64,000 nucleotides of DNA from Curtobacterium sp. MCSS17_007 (GTDB taxonomy: Bacteria > Actinomycetota > Actinomycetes > Actinomycetales > Microbacteriaceae): positions 1,612,001 through 1,676,000 of the forward strand of contig NZ_CP126257.1 in assembly GCF_003234175.2 (NCBI RefSeq), written 5' to 3'. Each line of letters opens with the position of its first letter. Within the stretch, counting starts at the first letter, position 1. This document shows, piece by piece, positions 35,560 through 42,677 of this stretch. The position numbers were made by a program, and so were the translations under genes. Under the pieces are notes generated by a model. The model searched no databases, was not told the DNA's origin, and worked only from the letters and a program-made list of their open reading frames with translations.

Positions 35560-36561
35560 ATGAAGAAGCTCATCAACGATCCGCACGACGTCGTGACGGA
35601 GACCGTCCGTGGGTTCGCCCGGGCGCACGAGGGACACGTCGTGCTGGTCGAGGGCCCGATCCACCTGCACCGCGCCGACGCTCCCGTGCGCGGGAAGGTC
35701 GGCATCATCAGCGGCGGCGGCAGCGGCCACGAGCCCCTGCATGCCGGCTTCGTCGGACACGGCATGCTCGACGCCGCGGTACCCGGACCGGTCTTCACGA
35801 GCCCGACACCGGACCCGATCCTCGCCGCGACGAAGGCGGTGGACGGGGGAGCCGGTGTGCTCCACATCGTGAAGAACTACACCGGCGACGTCCTCAACTT
35901 CGAGACTGCCGCCGAGCTCGCCGAGATGGAGGACATCCGCGTCGAGTCCGTCGTGGTCGACGACGACGTCGCCGTGCAGGACTCCCTGTACACGGCCGGA
36001 CGTCGAGGCGTGGCCGGCACCGTCGTCGTCGAGAAGTGCGCCGGTGCCGCTGCCGAGCGCGGTGACGACCTCGACGCCGTCGCGGCGGTCGCCCGACGGG
36101 TCAACGACGTCACCCGGTCGATGGGCCTGGCCCTCGGCTCCGGGACGGTCCCGCACGCGGGGGAGCCGTCCTTCACGCTCGCGGACGACGAGGTCGAGCT
36201 CGGGATCGGCATCCACGGCGAGCCGGGCCGCGAACGCATCGCGATGGCCCCCGCCGACCAGCTCGTCGACCGCGTGCTCGAACCGGTGCTCGCCGACCTC
36301 GACGCACCCGCCGGCTCGCAGCTGCTGCTCCTGGTGAACGGCATGGGCGGCACCCCGCTCTCCGAGCTGTACATCGTCTACCGACGCGCCGCCGAGGTGC
36401 TCTCGGACCGCGGCCACCACGTCGCGCGTAGCGTGGTCGGCGACTACGTCACGTCCCTCGAGATGCCCGGCTTCTCGATCACCGTCACGGTGCTCGACGA
36501 GGAGCTCACGGCCCTCTGGGACGCCCCGGTGGAGACCCCGGCGCTGCGCTGGGGTCGTTGA
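35560..36561 (+). CDS. dhaK: Dihydroxyacetone kinase subunit DhaK
   Basis: DhaK binds dihydroxyacetone covalently through a histidine for phosphorylation by DhaL. The 333-residue protein has NDPHDVVTETVRGF at the N-terminus, GGGSGHEPLHAGFVG, and the covalent His 219 in GIGIHGEPG, equivalent to E. coli His 218. ATG at 35560 is preferred to the GTG at 35548 because GGAGG lies 5-10 bases upstream of the ATG. It is the first gene of dhaKLM. Confidence 0.96.
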   Translation: MKKLINDPHDVVTETVRGFARAHEGHVVLVEGPIHLHRADAPVRGKVGIISGGGSGHEPLHAGFVGHGMLDAAVPGPVFTSPTPDPILAATKAVDGGAGVLHIVKNYTGDVLNFETAAELAEMEDIRVESVVVDDDVAVQDSLYTAGRRGVAGTVVVEKCAGAAAERGDDLDAVAAVARRVNDVTRSMGLALGSGTVPHAGEPSFTLADDEVELGIGIHGEPGRERIAMAPADQLVDRVLEPVLADLDAPAGSQLLLLVNGMGGTPLSELYIVYRRAAEVLSDRGHHVARSVVGDYVTSLEMPGFSITVTVLDEELTALWDAPVETPALRWGR

Positions 36562-36592
36562 CCACCGACCACCATCCAGGAAGGGACACGAA

Positions 36593-37219
36593 TTGGCGCT
36601 CGACACCGCATGGGCCATCGACTGGGTGCGCCGCACCGCCTCGACGATCGACGACCACCGCGCGGAGCTCGTCACCCTCGACCGCGAGATCGGTGACGGG
36701 GACCACGGCGAGAACCTCGACCGCGGCTTCCGTGCCGTCGTCGAGGCGGTCGAGGCGGGCTCCTTCGACACCCCCGGCGCGGTCTTCAAGGTCGTTGCGA
36801 CGAAGCTCATCTCGACCGTCGGCGGGGCGGCGGGGCCGCTGTTCGGGACCGCGTACCTCAAGGCAGCCCAGGCCGCCGGTGAGGCGAGCGAGCTCGACGC
36901 CGACACGCTGGTCGCGGTGCTCACCGCTGCCCGGGACGGCGTCGTGTCGCGCGGCAAGGCCGAGGTCGGCGACAAGACCATGGTGGACGCCTGGTCCGCT
37001 GCGGTCGACGCCGCGCACACCGCTGCCGCCGCGGGGGAGGCACCGGAGCGCGTGCTCGAGGCGGCCGCCGACGCCGCCGTCACCGGTGCGGAGTCGACCG
37101 ATCCGCTCGTCGCCCGCAAGGGTCGCGCGAGCTACCTCGGCGAGCGGGCCGTCGGGCACCGCGACCCCGGGGCGCAGTCGACCGCGTACATCCTCCGCGC
37201 CGCGGTGGACGCAGCGTGA
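36593..37219 (+). CDS. dhaL: Dihydroxyacetone kinase subunit DhaL
   Basis: DhaL holds a tightly bound ADP that is rephosphorylated by DhaM and donates phosphate to DHA on DhaK. The 208-residue protein has the Mg/ADP-binding IGDGDHGENLDRG (Asp 35, Asp 37), then GGAAGPLFGTAYL and the C-terminal RKGRASYLGERAVGHRDPGA. The start is TTG at 36593, after AGGAAGGG at a good distance. The stop overlaps dhaM by four bases. Confidence 0.95.
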   Translation: MALDTAWAIDWVRRTASTIDDHRAELVTLDREIGDGDHGENLDRGFRAVVEAVEAGSFDTPGAVFKVVATKLISTVGGAAGPLFGTAYLKAAQAAGEASELDADTLVAVLTAARDGVVSRGKAEVGDKTMVDAWSAAVDAAHTAAAAGEAPERVLEAAADAAVTGAESTDPLVARKGRASYLGERAVGHRDPGAQSTAYILRAAVDAA

Positions 37220-37932
37220 CCGTCGGCATCCTGGTCGTCTCGCACAGCGCGGCGATCGCGACCGGGACGGTGGAGCTCGCCCGGCAGATGGCCGCGGACG
37301 TGCCGCTCGTCGCTGCGGGCGGGACGGACGACGGTGGCATCGGGACGTCCTTCGAGGCGATCACGGACGGCATCCAGGAGCTGGCGTCGGCCGACGCCGT
37401 CGTGGTGCTCTGCGACCTCGGTTCCGCCTACCTGACCACCGACACCGCGCTGGACTTCCTCGACGACGCCGACCGCGAGCGCGTGCACGTCTCGCAGGCC
37501 CCGCTGGTCGAGGGCACGGTCGCTGCGGCGGTCGCCGCGCAGACCGGCGGTGACGTCGCCACCGTCCTCGCCGCCGCGGCTTCGGCCGCGGGATCCGCGG
37601 ACGACGCCGGGGGAGCCTCCGACCCGACGGACCAGCCGGGAGGCGCGACCCCCGGCGACGAAGCGGGACCCGTCGACGGGGTGGTCACCGAGACCGTCGA
37701 GCTGGTCAACGAGAGCGGCCTGCACGCCCGTCCAGCCGCCGAGTTCGTGAAGGCCGCGGCCAAGCACGAGTCGCGCGTCCGGGTGAACGGCGTCGACGCG
37801 AAGAGCCTGCTCGCCATCATGGCGCTCGCCCTGCCGAAGGGCGCCGCCGTGACGATCGAGGCCGACGGCCCCGATGCGCAGGACGCGGTGGACGCCCTCG
37901 TCGCGCTCGTCCGTTCCGGCTTCGGTGAGTGA
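37216..37932 (+). CDS. dhaM: DHA kinase phosphotransfer subunit DhaM (EIIA-HPr form)
   Basis: DhaM passes phosphate from the PTS to the ADP on DhaL. The 238-residue protein has an EIIA-Man-like domain with His 10 (VVSHSAAIA), a Gly/Ala/Asp linker at about 118-153, and an HPr domain with His 170 (SGLHARPAAEF). The enzyme I domain found in E. coli DhaM is absent, so a separate PTS EI must supply phosphate. GTG at 37216 overlaps the dhaL stop. Confidence 0.94.
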   Translation: MTVGILVVSHSAAIATGTVELARQMAADVPLVAAGGTDDGGIGTSFEAITDGIQELASADAVVVLCDLGSAYLTTDTALDFLDDADRERVHVSQAPLVEGTVAAAVAAQTGGDVATVLAAAASAAGSADDAGGASDPTDQPGGATPGDEAGPVDGVVTETVELVNESGLHARPAAEFVKAAAKHESRVRVNGVDAKSLLAIMALALPKGAAVTIEADGPDAQDAVDALVALVRSGFGE

Positions 37933-37975
37933 CCACCTGCTCGGGAGGAGGTCCGTAGCCGGTGCCCCTGGATAC

Positions 37976-38176
37976 TCAGCCCTCGATGGTGCGCTTGATG
38001 ACCCCGCCGAGCAGGGTCGAACCGACCGCTGTGACGATGGTGCAGGTCAGCGAGTTCTCGGAACACCACTTCTGTGACGCCTTGTACCCGGACTCCAGGC
38101 GATGGAGGAGATCTCCGTAGTTCTTCACCTGTCGGTTGTCGAGCTGTGCCACCATCTTTCCGCTCACGGTGGGCAT
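37976..38176 (-). CDS. Orphan 66-residue Cys-containing peptide
   Basis: No family is recognised. The peptide has a charged N-terminal half (QLDNRQVKNYGDLLHRLESG) and a Ser/Thr-rich hydrophobic C-terminal half containing two cysteines six residues apart (CSENSLTC) and VGSTLLGGVIKR. This leader-plus-core look recalls ribosomal peptide or bacteriocin precursors, but no modifying enzyme, transporter or immunity gene is nearby. Codon use is less GC-biased than neighbours (GGA, CAT, TGT, TCA, ACA, GAT all occur), hinting at transfer. ATG at 38176 follows GGAGAGGA at 6 bases. About 230 bases without a gene lie upstream. Function is unknown. Confidence 0.6.
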   Translation of the reverse strand: MPTVSGKMVAQLDNRQVKNYGDLLHRLESGYKASQKWCSENSLTCTIVTAVGSTLLGGVIKRTIEG

Positions 38177-38398
38177 CGTGTCCTCTCCATCGCCGGCGCC
38201 CCCGAACGATGCCGCGACTCTACGGACGATTCCCTGCTTTTCGGGAGCCCGATCCCGAATGATCCCGGCGAGATGCATGAAGAGGTCTTCACGATGCGGT
38301 ACCCCATCGAGAGGAGATGCAACCACCGCTCGGGCTCGTGCGTGCCAGACGCGAGACTGGTGGCTTGGTCGGCGTGAGCCTCCGGTCCAGCGGTCTGC

Positions 38399-38404
38399 CA
38401 GGAT
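38399..38404 (+). promoter_or_regulatory. -10 box of alcohol dehydrogenase gene (leaderless)
   Basis: CAGGAT ends 6 bases before the ATG at 38411, with no Shine-Dalgarno. Confidence 0.4.
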
Positions 38405-38410
38405 GACGGC

Positions 38411-39442
38411 ATGCGCGCAGTCCGGTACGACCGCTTCGGAGCCACTCCCGTGATCGTCGACCTCCCGACGCCGGACGCACCGGCCGATGGTGTCGTCGTG
38501 GCTGTCCGAGCGACGGGGGTCTGCCGGAGCGACTGGCACGCGTGGAAGGGGCACGACGACTCGGTGTCGCTGCCGCACGTACCGGGTCACGAGTTCTCCG
38601 GGACCGTGTCCGCCGTCGGGGCGGACGTCACCGGGTTCGCGGTCGGCGACCGGGTGACCGCACCGTTCGTGTTCGCCTGCGGGACGTGCGAGCAGTGTCG
38701 GGACGGCGCCACGCAGGTGTGCACGCGGCAGCAGCAGCCCGGCTTCACGCTGCCGGGCTCGTACGCCGAGTCCGTGGTCGTGCCGCATGCCGACGTCAAC
38801 CTCGTCCCACTGCCCGACGAGGTCGGGTTCGCCGAGGCAGCGGGGCTCGGGTGCCGCTTCGGCACCGCCTACCACGCACTGCACGCGCGCGGGCGTGTAG
38901 CCGAGGGGGAGTGGGTCGCCGTGTTCGGCTGCGGCGGCGTCGGGCTGTCCACGATCCTGGTCGCCGTCGCGACCGGTGCACGCGTCGTCGCCGTCGACGT
39001 CTCACCGGCGGCGCTGGAGCGTGCGGCGGCCCTCGGCGCGACCACCCTCTCGATGGGCGAGGACGTGGCGGCGACGGTCCACGCGGTCACGGGCGGGGGC
39101 GCGCACGTGTCGATCGACGCCTACGGCAGCCGTGGGACGTCGGTCGCCGCCGTGGCGTCCCTCCGGCCCCGCGGTCGGCACGTGCAGGTCGGGCTCCTGC
39201 TCGACGACGAGGCAGTGCCGGCGATCCCGATGGGCCGGGTCATCGCGGACGAGCTCGAACTGCTCGGCAGCCACGGGATCGCCGTGGGGGAGTACGCCGC
39301 CATGCTCGACGACGTGGTCGCCGGCCGCCTCCGGCCCGCCGACTCGATCGGGCGCACCATCGGCTTCGACGACCTGCCGGCGGCGATCGAGTCGATGGAT
39401 CGCCCTGCGACGGGCGCCGGGATGACGGTCGCCGTCTTCTGA
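38411..39442 (+). CDS. Zinc-dependent alcohol dehydrogenase family protein
   Basis: A medium-chain dehydrogenase/reductase of 343 residues. The catalytic zinc site is suggested by GVCRSDWHAWKG and GHEFSG; the structural zinc lobe has CGTCEQCRDGATQVC. The Rossmann motif is GCGGVGLS. It probably oxidises an alcohol or reduces an aldehyde with NAD(P). The substrate is not evident. It stands alone and is likely leaderless. Confidence 0.92.
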   Translation: MRAVRYDRFGATPVIVDLPTPDAPADGVVVAVRATGVCRSDWHAWKGHDDSVSLPHVPGHEFSGTVSAVGADVTGFAVGDRVTAPFVFACGTCEQCRDGATQVCTRQQQPGFTLPGSYAESVVVPHADVNLVPLPDEVGFAEAAGLGCRFGTAYHALHARGRVAEGEWVAVFGCGGVGLSTILVAVATGARVVAVDVSPAALERAAALGATTLSMGEDVAATVHAVTGGGAHVSIDAYGSRGTSVAAVASLRPRGRHVQVGLLLDDEAVPAIPMGRVIADELELLGSHGIAVGEYAAMLDDVVAGRLRPADSIGRTIGFDDLPAAIESMDRPATGAGMTVAVF

Positions 39443-39515
39443 CCGAGTGTCGCGGCGTCCGGCCTCCGTTGCCCGTTCAGCACGTGCGACAGCGGACACG
39501 ACGAACGGAATCTGA

Positions 39516-39521
39516 CATACT
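39516..39521 (+). promoter_or_regulatory. -10 box of cupin gene (leaderless)
   Basis: CATACT ends 6 bases before the ATG at 39528. Confidence 0.45.
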
Positions 39522-39527
39522 GCGGCC

Positions 39528-39872
39528 ATGGCAGGGGACCAGGGGATCCGGGTCGACGAGTTCACGAGGACCCGGGGCGCGTGTTGCGTCGTCCACTCAC
39601 TCGTGGCGACGATCCCGCCGGGCGGATCGACCGGGTGGCACCGGCACCACGCGTGGCAGACGGGGATCGTCGCGCGCGGCCGCCTGCGACACCGCACGGC
39701 CGACGCCGAGCGGTTCCACGGGCCCGGTGACGTGCTCGTCGAGCGACCGGGAGTCGACCACGAGGCCTCGAACGTGTCGGACGAGGAGCTGGTGCTCGTG
39801 TTCGTCGCGGCACGGCCGGAGGGAGTGCCACTGAGCACGGCAGCGGCCCGCGGCCCCGCCAAGTTGACATAA
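39528..39872 (+). CDS. Cupin-domain protein
   Basis: A small 114-residue beta-barrel protein has cupin motif 1 recognisable as GWHRHHAWQTGIVARG, with two or three metal-ligand histidines, and a second motif around GPGDVLVERPGVDHEASN. Small cupins serve as sugar or metabolite sensors or simple metalloenzymes; the role here is unknown. The stop codon lies within an unusual A/T-rich palindrome. A long hairpin 70 bases downstream may terminate it. Confidence 0.82.
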   Translation: MAGDQGIRVDEFTRTRGACCVVHSLVATIPPGGSTGWHRHHAWQTGIVARGRLRHRTADAERFHGPGDVLVERPGVDHEASNVSDEELVLVFVAARPEGVPLSTAAARGPAKLT

Positions 39873-39882
39873 TATGCATTAT
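39869..39882. repeat. A/T-rich palindrome
   Basis: ATAATATGCATTAT has outer arms ATAAT/ATTAT around a central ATGC and overlaps the cupin stop codon. It is preceded by TTGAC. Such an A/T island is exceptional in this GC-rich window and may be a protein-binding site. Confidence 0.45.
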
Positions 39883-39941
39883 CGGCGCTTGCCGACTGCT
39901 CGGTTCCGTCGAGGACAGGCCTCCTGCGACGCGCCCGATGA

Positions 39942-39982
39942 CAGGACACGGCACTCACGACCATCGTGCGTGCCGTGTCCTG
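39942..39982. terminator. Hairpin after the cupin gene
   Basis: A 13-bp stem (39942-39954 with 39970-39982) continues, after one mismatch, into a 5-bp CACGA/TCGTG stem with a CCA loop. It lies between the convergent cupin and 54-aa genes and could terminate both. Confidence 0.6.
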
Positions 39983-40050
39983 CGATCAGGACGTCAGGCT
40001 CCGACGGACGGCGCGATGTGCGTCGCTCGACACGCCGTCCCTCCGGTGTC

Positions 40051-40215
40051 TCAGTGCTCGGGCGTCTCGTCGCCCGTCGGGACGTCGTCGGTGTCGATCT
40101 CGAGGGCGGCCTGCTCGCGGCCGTCCTCCTCGACCTCGGAGCGGTCCGTGTCCGGCTGCTCCGGGGCGTCGGCCTGGGTGGTCTCTTCTGCGGGGTCCGG
40201 CTGGCTGTACGTCAT
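40051..40215 (-). CDS. Small acidic protein (54 aa)
   Basis: The 54-residue product is strongly acidic (many Asp/Glu, with Gln and Thr) and has no membrane segment or cysteine; it is probably disordered. ATG at 40215 is chosen because a TAGCGT box lies 7 bases upstream, giving a leaderless transcript. An in-frame extension further upstream is Arg/His-rich and unlike the rest. No function is recognised. Confidence 0.55.
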   Translation of the reverse strand: MTYSQPDPAEETTQADAPEQPDTDRSEVEEDGREQAALEIDTDDVPTGDETPEH

Positions 40216-40222
40216 GCCCGGG

Positions 40223-40228
40223 ACGCTA
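40223..40228 (-). promoter_or_regulatory. -10 box of the 54-aa gene (leaderless)
   Basis: On the - strand this reads TAGCGT, 7 bases before the ATG. Confidence 0.4.
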
Positions 40229-40280
40229 CTCGGGCGGTGCTGGATCCGTCCGTGGTGCGCGAGGTGCCGCCGGACAGACG

Positions 40281-40320
40281 GACGGGAGGCGCGTGGCGAC
40301 CCCGCCACGCGCCTCCCGTC
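40281..40320 (-). repeat. Dispersed palindrome copy 2 (terminator-like)
   Basis: A perfect 18-bp stem (40281-40298 with 40303-40320) with an ACCC loop has arms starting GACGGGAGGCGCG, as in the other copies. It lies 24 bases beyond the stop of the DUF4190-like gene. Confidence 0.7.
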
Positions 40321-40344
40321 TGCTGATCGGCTCGGATCGCCTGG

Positions 40345-40644
40345 TCAGGACTGCGTGAGCAGGACCGCCGTGGCGACGTAGCCGATGATGCCGAGCACGA
40401 TGCCGATCGCGGACAGGATGATCCCGGCGAGGACCATCCCGCGGCTCTGGCCGCGGCGGCGCGCGATGATGCCGAGCACCAGGCCGATCACGCCCGCGAT
40501 GATCCCGATGATCGCGATCAGAAGACCGAACACGGTGCCGATGATGCCGAGCACGAGCGAACCGATCGCGAGACCGTTTCCACCGCTCGACGCGGGCGCC
40601 GCGCCGGGGGCCTTGGGTGCAGGCGGGTAACCGTTCGTGGACAT
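40345..40644 (-). CDS. DUF4190-like membrane protein
   Basis: The 99-residue product has a Pro/Ala-rich cytoplasmic tail (about 1-28) and two long hydrophobic helices separated by a basic loop (ARRRGQSRG). The pattern GLAIGSLVLGIIG...GVIGLVLGIIARRR is typical of DUF4190 proteins, which are widespread in actinobacteria and of unknown function. ATG at 40644 follows GAGGAGC. Confidence 0.8.
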   Translation of the reverse strand: MSTNGYPPAPKAPGAAPASSGGNGLAIGSLVLGIIGTVFGLLIAIIGIIAGVIGLVLGIIARRRGQSRGMVLAGIILSAIGIVLGIIGYVATAVLLTQS

Positions 40645-40770
40645 GTCGCTCCTCGTGTCTGGGGCCGCTGGCACGGGTTGCCTGCGGTTGTCATCACACA
40701 AGGTATGCGATTCCTGCGAGTTGTGTTCAGGTTCGCTGGGACGAAGCGCCGGGAGCCGGACGGGTTCGCC

Positions 40771-41226
40771 TCAGCGTCGACCGTGGCGCCGCACCAGCGC
40801 AGGGAGCTCCGCCGGTTCGAACACCTCGTCCGTCGCGTCCAGCTCGTCCGCGGTCCACCACCGCGACGCGAGGATGTCGACGCGCTCGTCGTCGGTCCAC
40901 TCGGCGTCGGACAGTTCGAACCCTGGCGTCCGGACGACGTAGAACTCGCTGTGACCCCGGTCGTGGTCGGCGAGGTCCCACTCGACCGTGAAGTCCCAGG
41001 TCCAGACCGGATCGCCCGGATCGTCGACGACGATGCCGGTCTCCTCGCGCAGCTCGCGGACGGCGGCGTCCCGGTGGGACTCCCCCGGGTCGACGCCCCC
41101 ACCTGGCGTGATCCAGCGGTGCGAGCCGTCGGACGACGGCGACCGCGTGTCCATGAGGAACACGCGGTCGTCCGGGTCGAGCAGGATGATCCGGGAGGAA
41201 CGGCGCAGGCCGGGCTTGGCGGTCAC
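40771..41226 (-). CDS. Nudix hydrolase
   Basis: A 151-residue Nudix enzyme has an intact box at about residues 43-65 (GGGVDPGESHRDAAVRELRE, then ETG). It hydrolyses a nucleoside diphosphate linked to another group; candidates are damaged nucleotides or sugar nucleotides. GTG at 41226 lies 7 bases from a TAGCGT box, so the mRNA is probably leaderless. The substrate cannot be predicted. Confidence 0.9.
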   Translation of the reverse strand: MTAKPGLRRSSRIILLDPDDRVFLMDTRSPSSDGSHRWITPGGGVDPGESHRDAAVRELREETGIVVDDPGDPVWTWDFTVEWDLADHDRGHSEFYVVRTPGFELSDAEWTDDERVDILASRWWTADELDATDEVFEPAELPALVRRHGRR

Positions 41227-41233
41227 CCGGTCG

Positions 41234-41239
41234 ACGCTA
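41234..41239 (-). promoter_or_regulatory. -10 box of the Nudix gene (leaderless)
   Basis: On the - strand this reads TAGCGT, 7 bases before the GTG start. Confidence 0.4.
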
Positions 41240-41260
41240 CCCGAGGATGGTCGGAGCGGA

Positions 41261-42022
41261 TCAGGCCGTGAAGCCGCTGGTGTCGCCGACGAGCTTCGTG
41301 TGGTCGGCGGGGATCGGCTCGACGGCGGCGAGGGCGATCTCGGCCGCGAACTCGGACACGCTGTAGAGCTTCCCGACCTCCTGGCGGCGCCCCTCGATCG
41401 CGCCCGGGTTGAGCCGGTTGAGCAGGGTCGCCGTGATCGTGCCCTCGATCATGTCGCCGGAGACGACGACGAACTCGATGCCGGCGGCCTCGAGCTGCGG
41501 GATCAGCTCACGCAGGGCGAGCTCGCCGGCACGCTTGCTCTTCGCGACCGGCACGTACTCGTCCATGGTCTCGGCGGTCTCGACGAAGTGGGCCTGGTGG
41601 CTCGTCACGAAGACCACACGGGACCCGGCCGGCATGTGCGGCACGGCCGTCTGCAGCATGTCGACCTGCGCGTCGCGGTTGAGGCGGAGCGCGTAGTCCT
41701 CGCCGACACCCGACTCCATGCCGCCCGACGCGTTCAGGACGAGCAGGTCGATGCCGCCCCACTCGGCGACCACGGTGTCGACCATGGCCTGGACCGAGTC
41801 GTGGTCGGTCAGGTCGGCGCCGACGGCGAGGGCCGAACCCCCCGCGGCGACGACCTTCTCGGCGATCTGCTCCGCGCGCTTGGCCTTGTTGCGGTAGTTG
41901 ACGACGACCTTCGCGCCGGCCTCCGCCAGGTAGCCGACGGTGTCGGCGCCGATGCCGCGCGACGACCCGGTGACGAGGGCGCGCTTGTCGGTGAGGGATC
42001 CGGGGGCGAGGGGGTTCGTCAC
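41261..42022 (-). CDS. Short-chain dehydrogenase/reductase, atypical active site
   Basis: A classical-length SDR of 253 residues has the cofactor motif TGSSRGIG (18-25) and NASG (97-100). The catalytic region is unusual: after Ser 141, the expected YxxxK is Tyr 156 followed by Lys only at 161 and 163 (YVPVAKSK). A subgroup of actinobacterial SDRs has a similar arrangement, so it may still be active. Preference for NADP is suggested by Arg 43 and Lys 46 after the second strand. GTG at 42022 follows GGAG by 9 bases. The substrate is unknown. Confidence 0.85.
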   Translation of the reverse strand: MTNPLAPGSLTDKRALVTGSSRGIGADTVGYLAEAGAKVVVNYRNKAKRAEQIAEKVVAAGGSALAVGADLTDHDSVQAMVDTVVAEWGGIDLLVLNASGGMESGVGEDYALRLNRDAQVDMLQTAVPHMPAGSRVVFVTSHQAHFVETAETMDEYVPVAKSKRAGELALRELIPQLEAAGIEFVVVSGDMIEGTITATLLNRLNPGAIEGRRQEVGKLYSVSEFAAEIALAAVEPIPADHTKLVGDTSGFTA

Positions 42023-42134
42023 GGTCGTGTTCTCCAGGTCGCTGCTGTGGCCGGTCGGCCGCGGACGAGCCTACCAACCGCGTGGGCCGAGCCGGACGGG
42101 CGCCCGCGGTCGCGCGGAGCCGAGCGTGACTTGA

Positions 42135-42140
42135 TATGTT
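42135..42140 (+). promoter_or_regulatory. -10 box of nfeD-SPFH operon
   Basis: TATGTT, in an unusually A/T-rich stretch, lies 66 bases before the GTG at 42207. Confidence 0.4.
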
Positions 42141-42206
42141 GAACGGAGTTGTACCGGCAGTCGCGACGCTGCACTCCGGAGCGCGCGGCCGAGGGAGGGA
42201 GATCGC

Positions 42207-42677
42207 GTGAACATCGACTGGATCCAGACCGTCGTCTGGATCGGACTGACACTGCTGCTGGGCGTGGTCGAGATCTTCACCCTCGACTTCGTCTTCCTGA
42301 TGTTGGCGGCCGGAGCGGCGGGAGGCCTGATCGCGGCGCTGATCGGCGCACCGTGGTGGCTCGCCGCGATCGTCGCCGCCCTCGTCGCACTCGTGCTGCT
42401 CTCGCTCGTGCGCCCTCGCCTGCTGGTGGCGCTCGGCCGGAACGCCGACCCGCACCGCACGAACATCGAGGGACTCATCGGACTGCGTGGCACCGTCGCC
42501 GTGGCGTTCACCTCGTCGTCCCCCGGGCAGGTCCGTCTCGCGAACGGCGAGACGTGGAGCGCCCGGCTCGCCTCGGACTCCCCCGACCGCACACCACCGC
42601 TCGGCACCCCCGTGGTCGTCGAGTCGATCGAGGGGTCGACCGCGGTCGTCCGCCTCGGAGAAAGGGCCACCTCGTGA
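42207..42677 (+). CDS. NfeD-family membrane protein
   Basis: A short-form NfeD of 156 residues has an N-terminal membrane region with three or four helices (about 8-70) and a C-terminal soluble OB-fold (from about 88, LIGLRGTVAVAF to VVVESIEGSTAVV). NfeD proteins work with SPFH/flotillin proteins in membrane microdomains and quality control. GTG at 42207 follows GAGGGAGGGAG. Its stop overlaps the SPFH start by four bases, the typical pairing. Confidence 0.9.
   Translation: MNIDWIQTVVWIGLTLLLGVVEIFTLDFVFLMLAAGAAGGLIAALIGAPWWLAAIVAALVALVLLSLVRPRLLVALGRNADPHRTNIEGLIGLRGTVAVAFTSSSPGQVRLANGETWSARLASDSPDRTPPLGTPVVVESIEGSTAVVRLGERATS

Noticed and set aside
37976..38176. Calling the small peptide a lanthipeptide precursor
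   Set aside because: Two cysteines and Ser/Thr residues are not enough; there is no lanthionine synthetase, protease or transporter nearby and no known leader motif.
39864..39892. TTGACA as a -35 box for a + strand promoter
   Set aside because: No -10-like hexamer occurs 16-18 bases downstream and no + strand gene follows.
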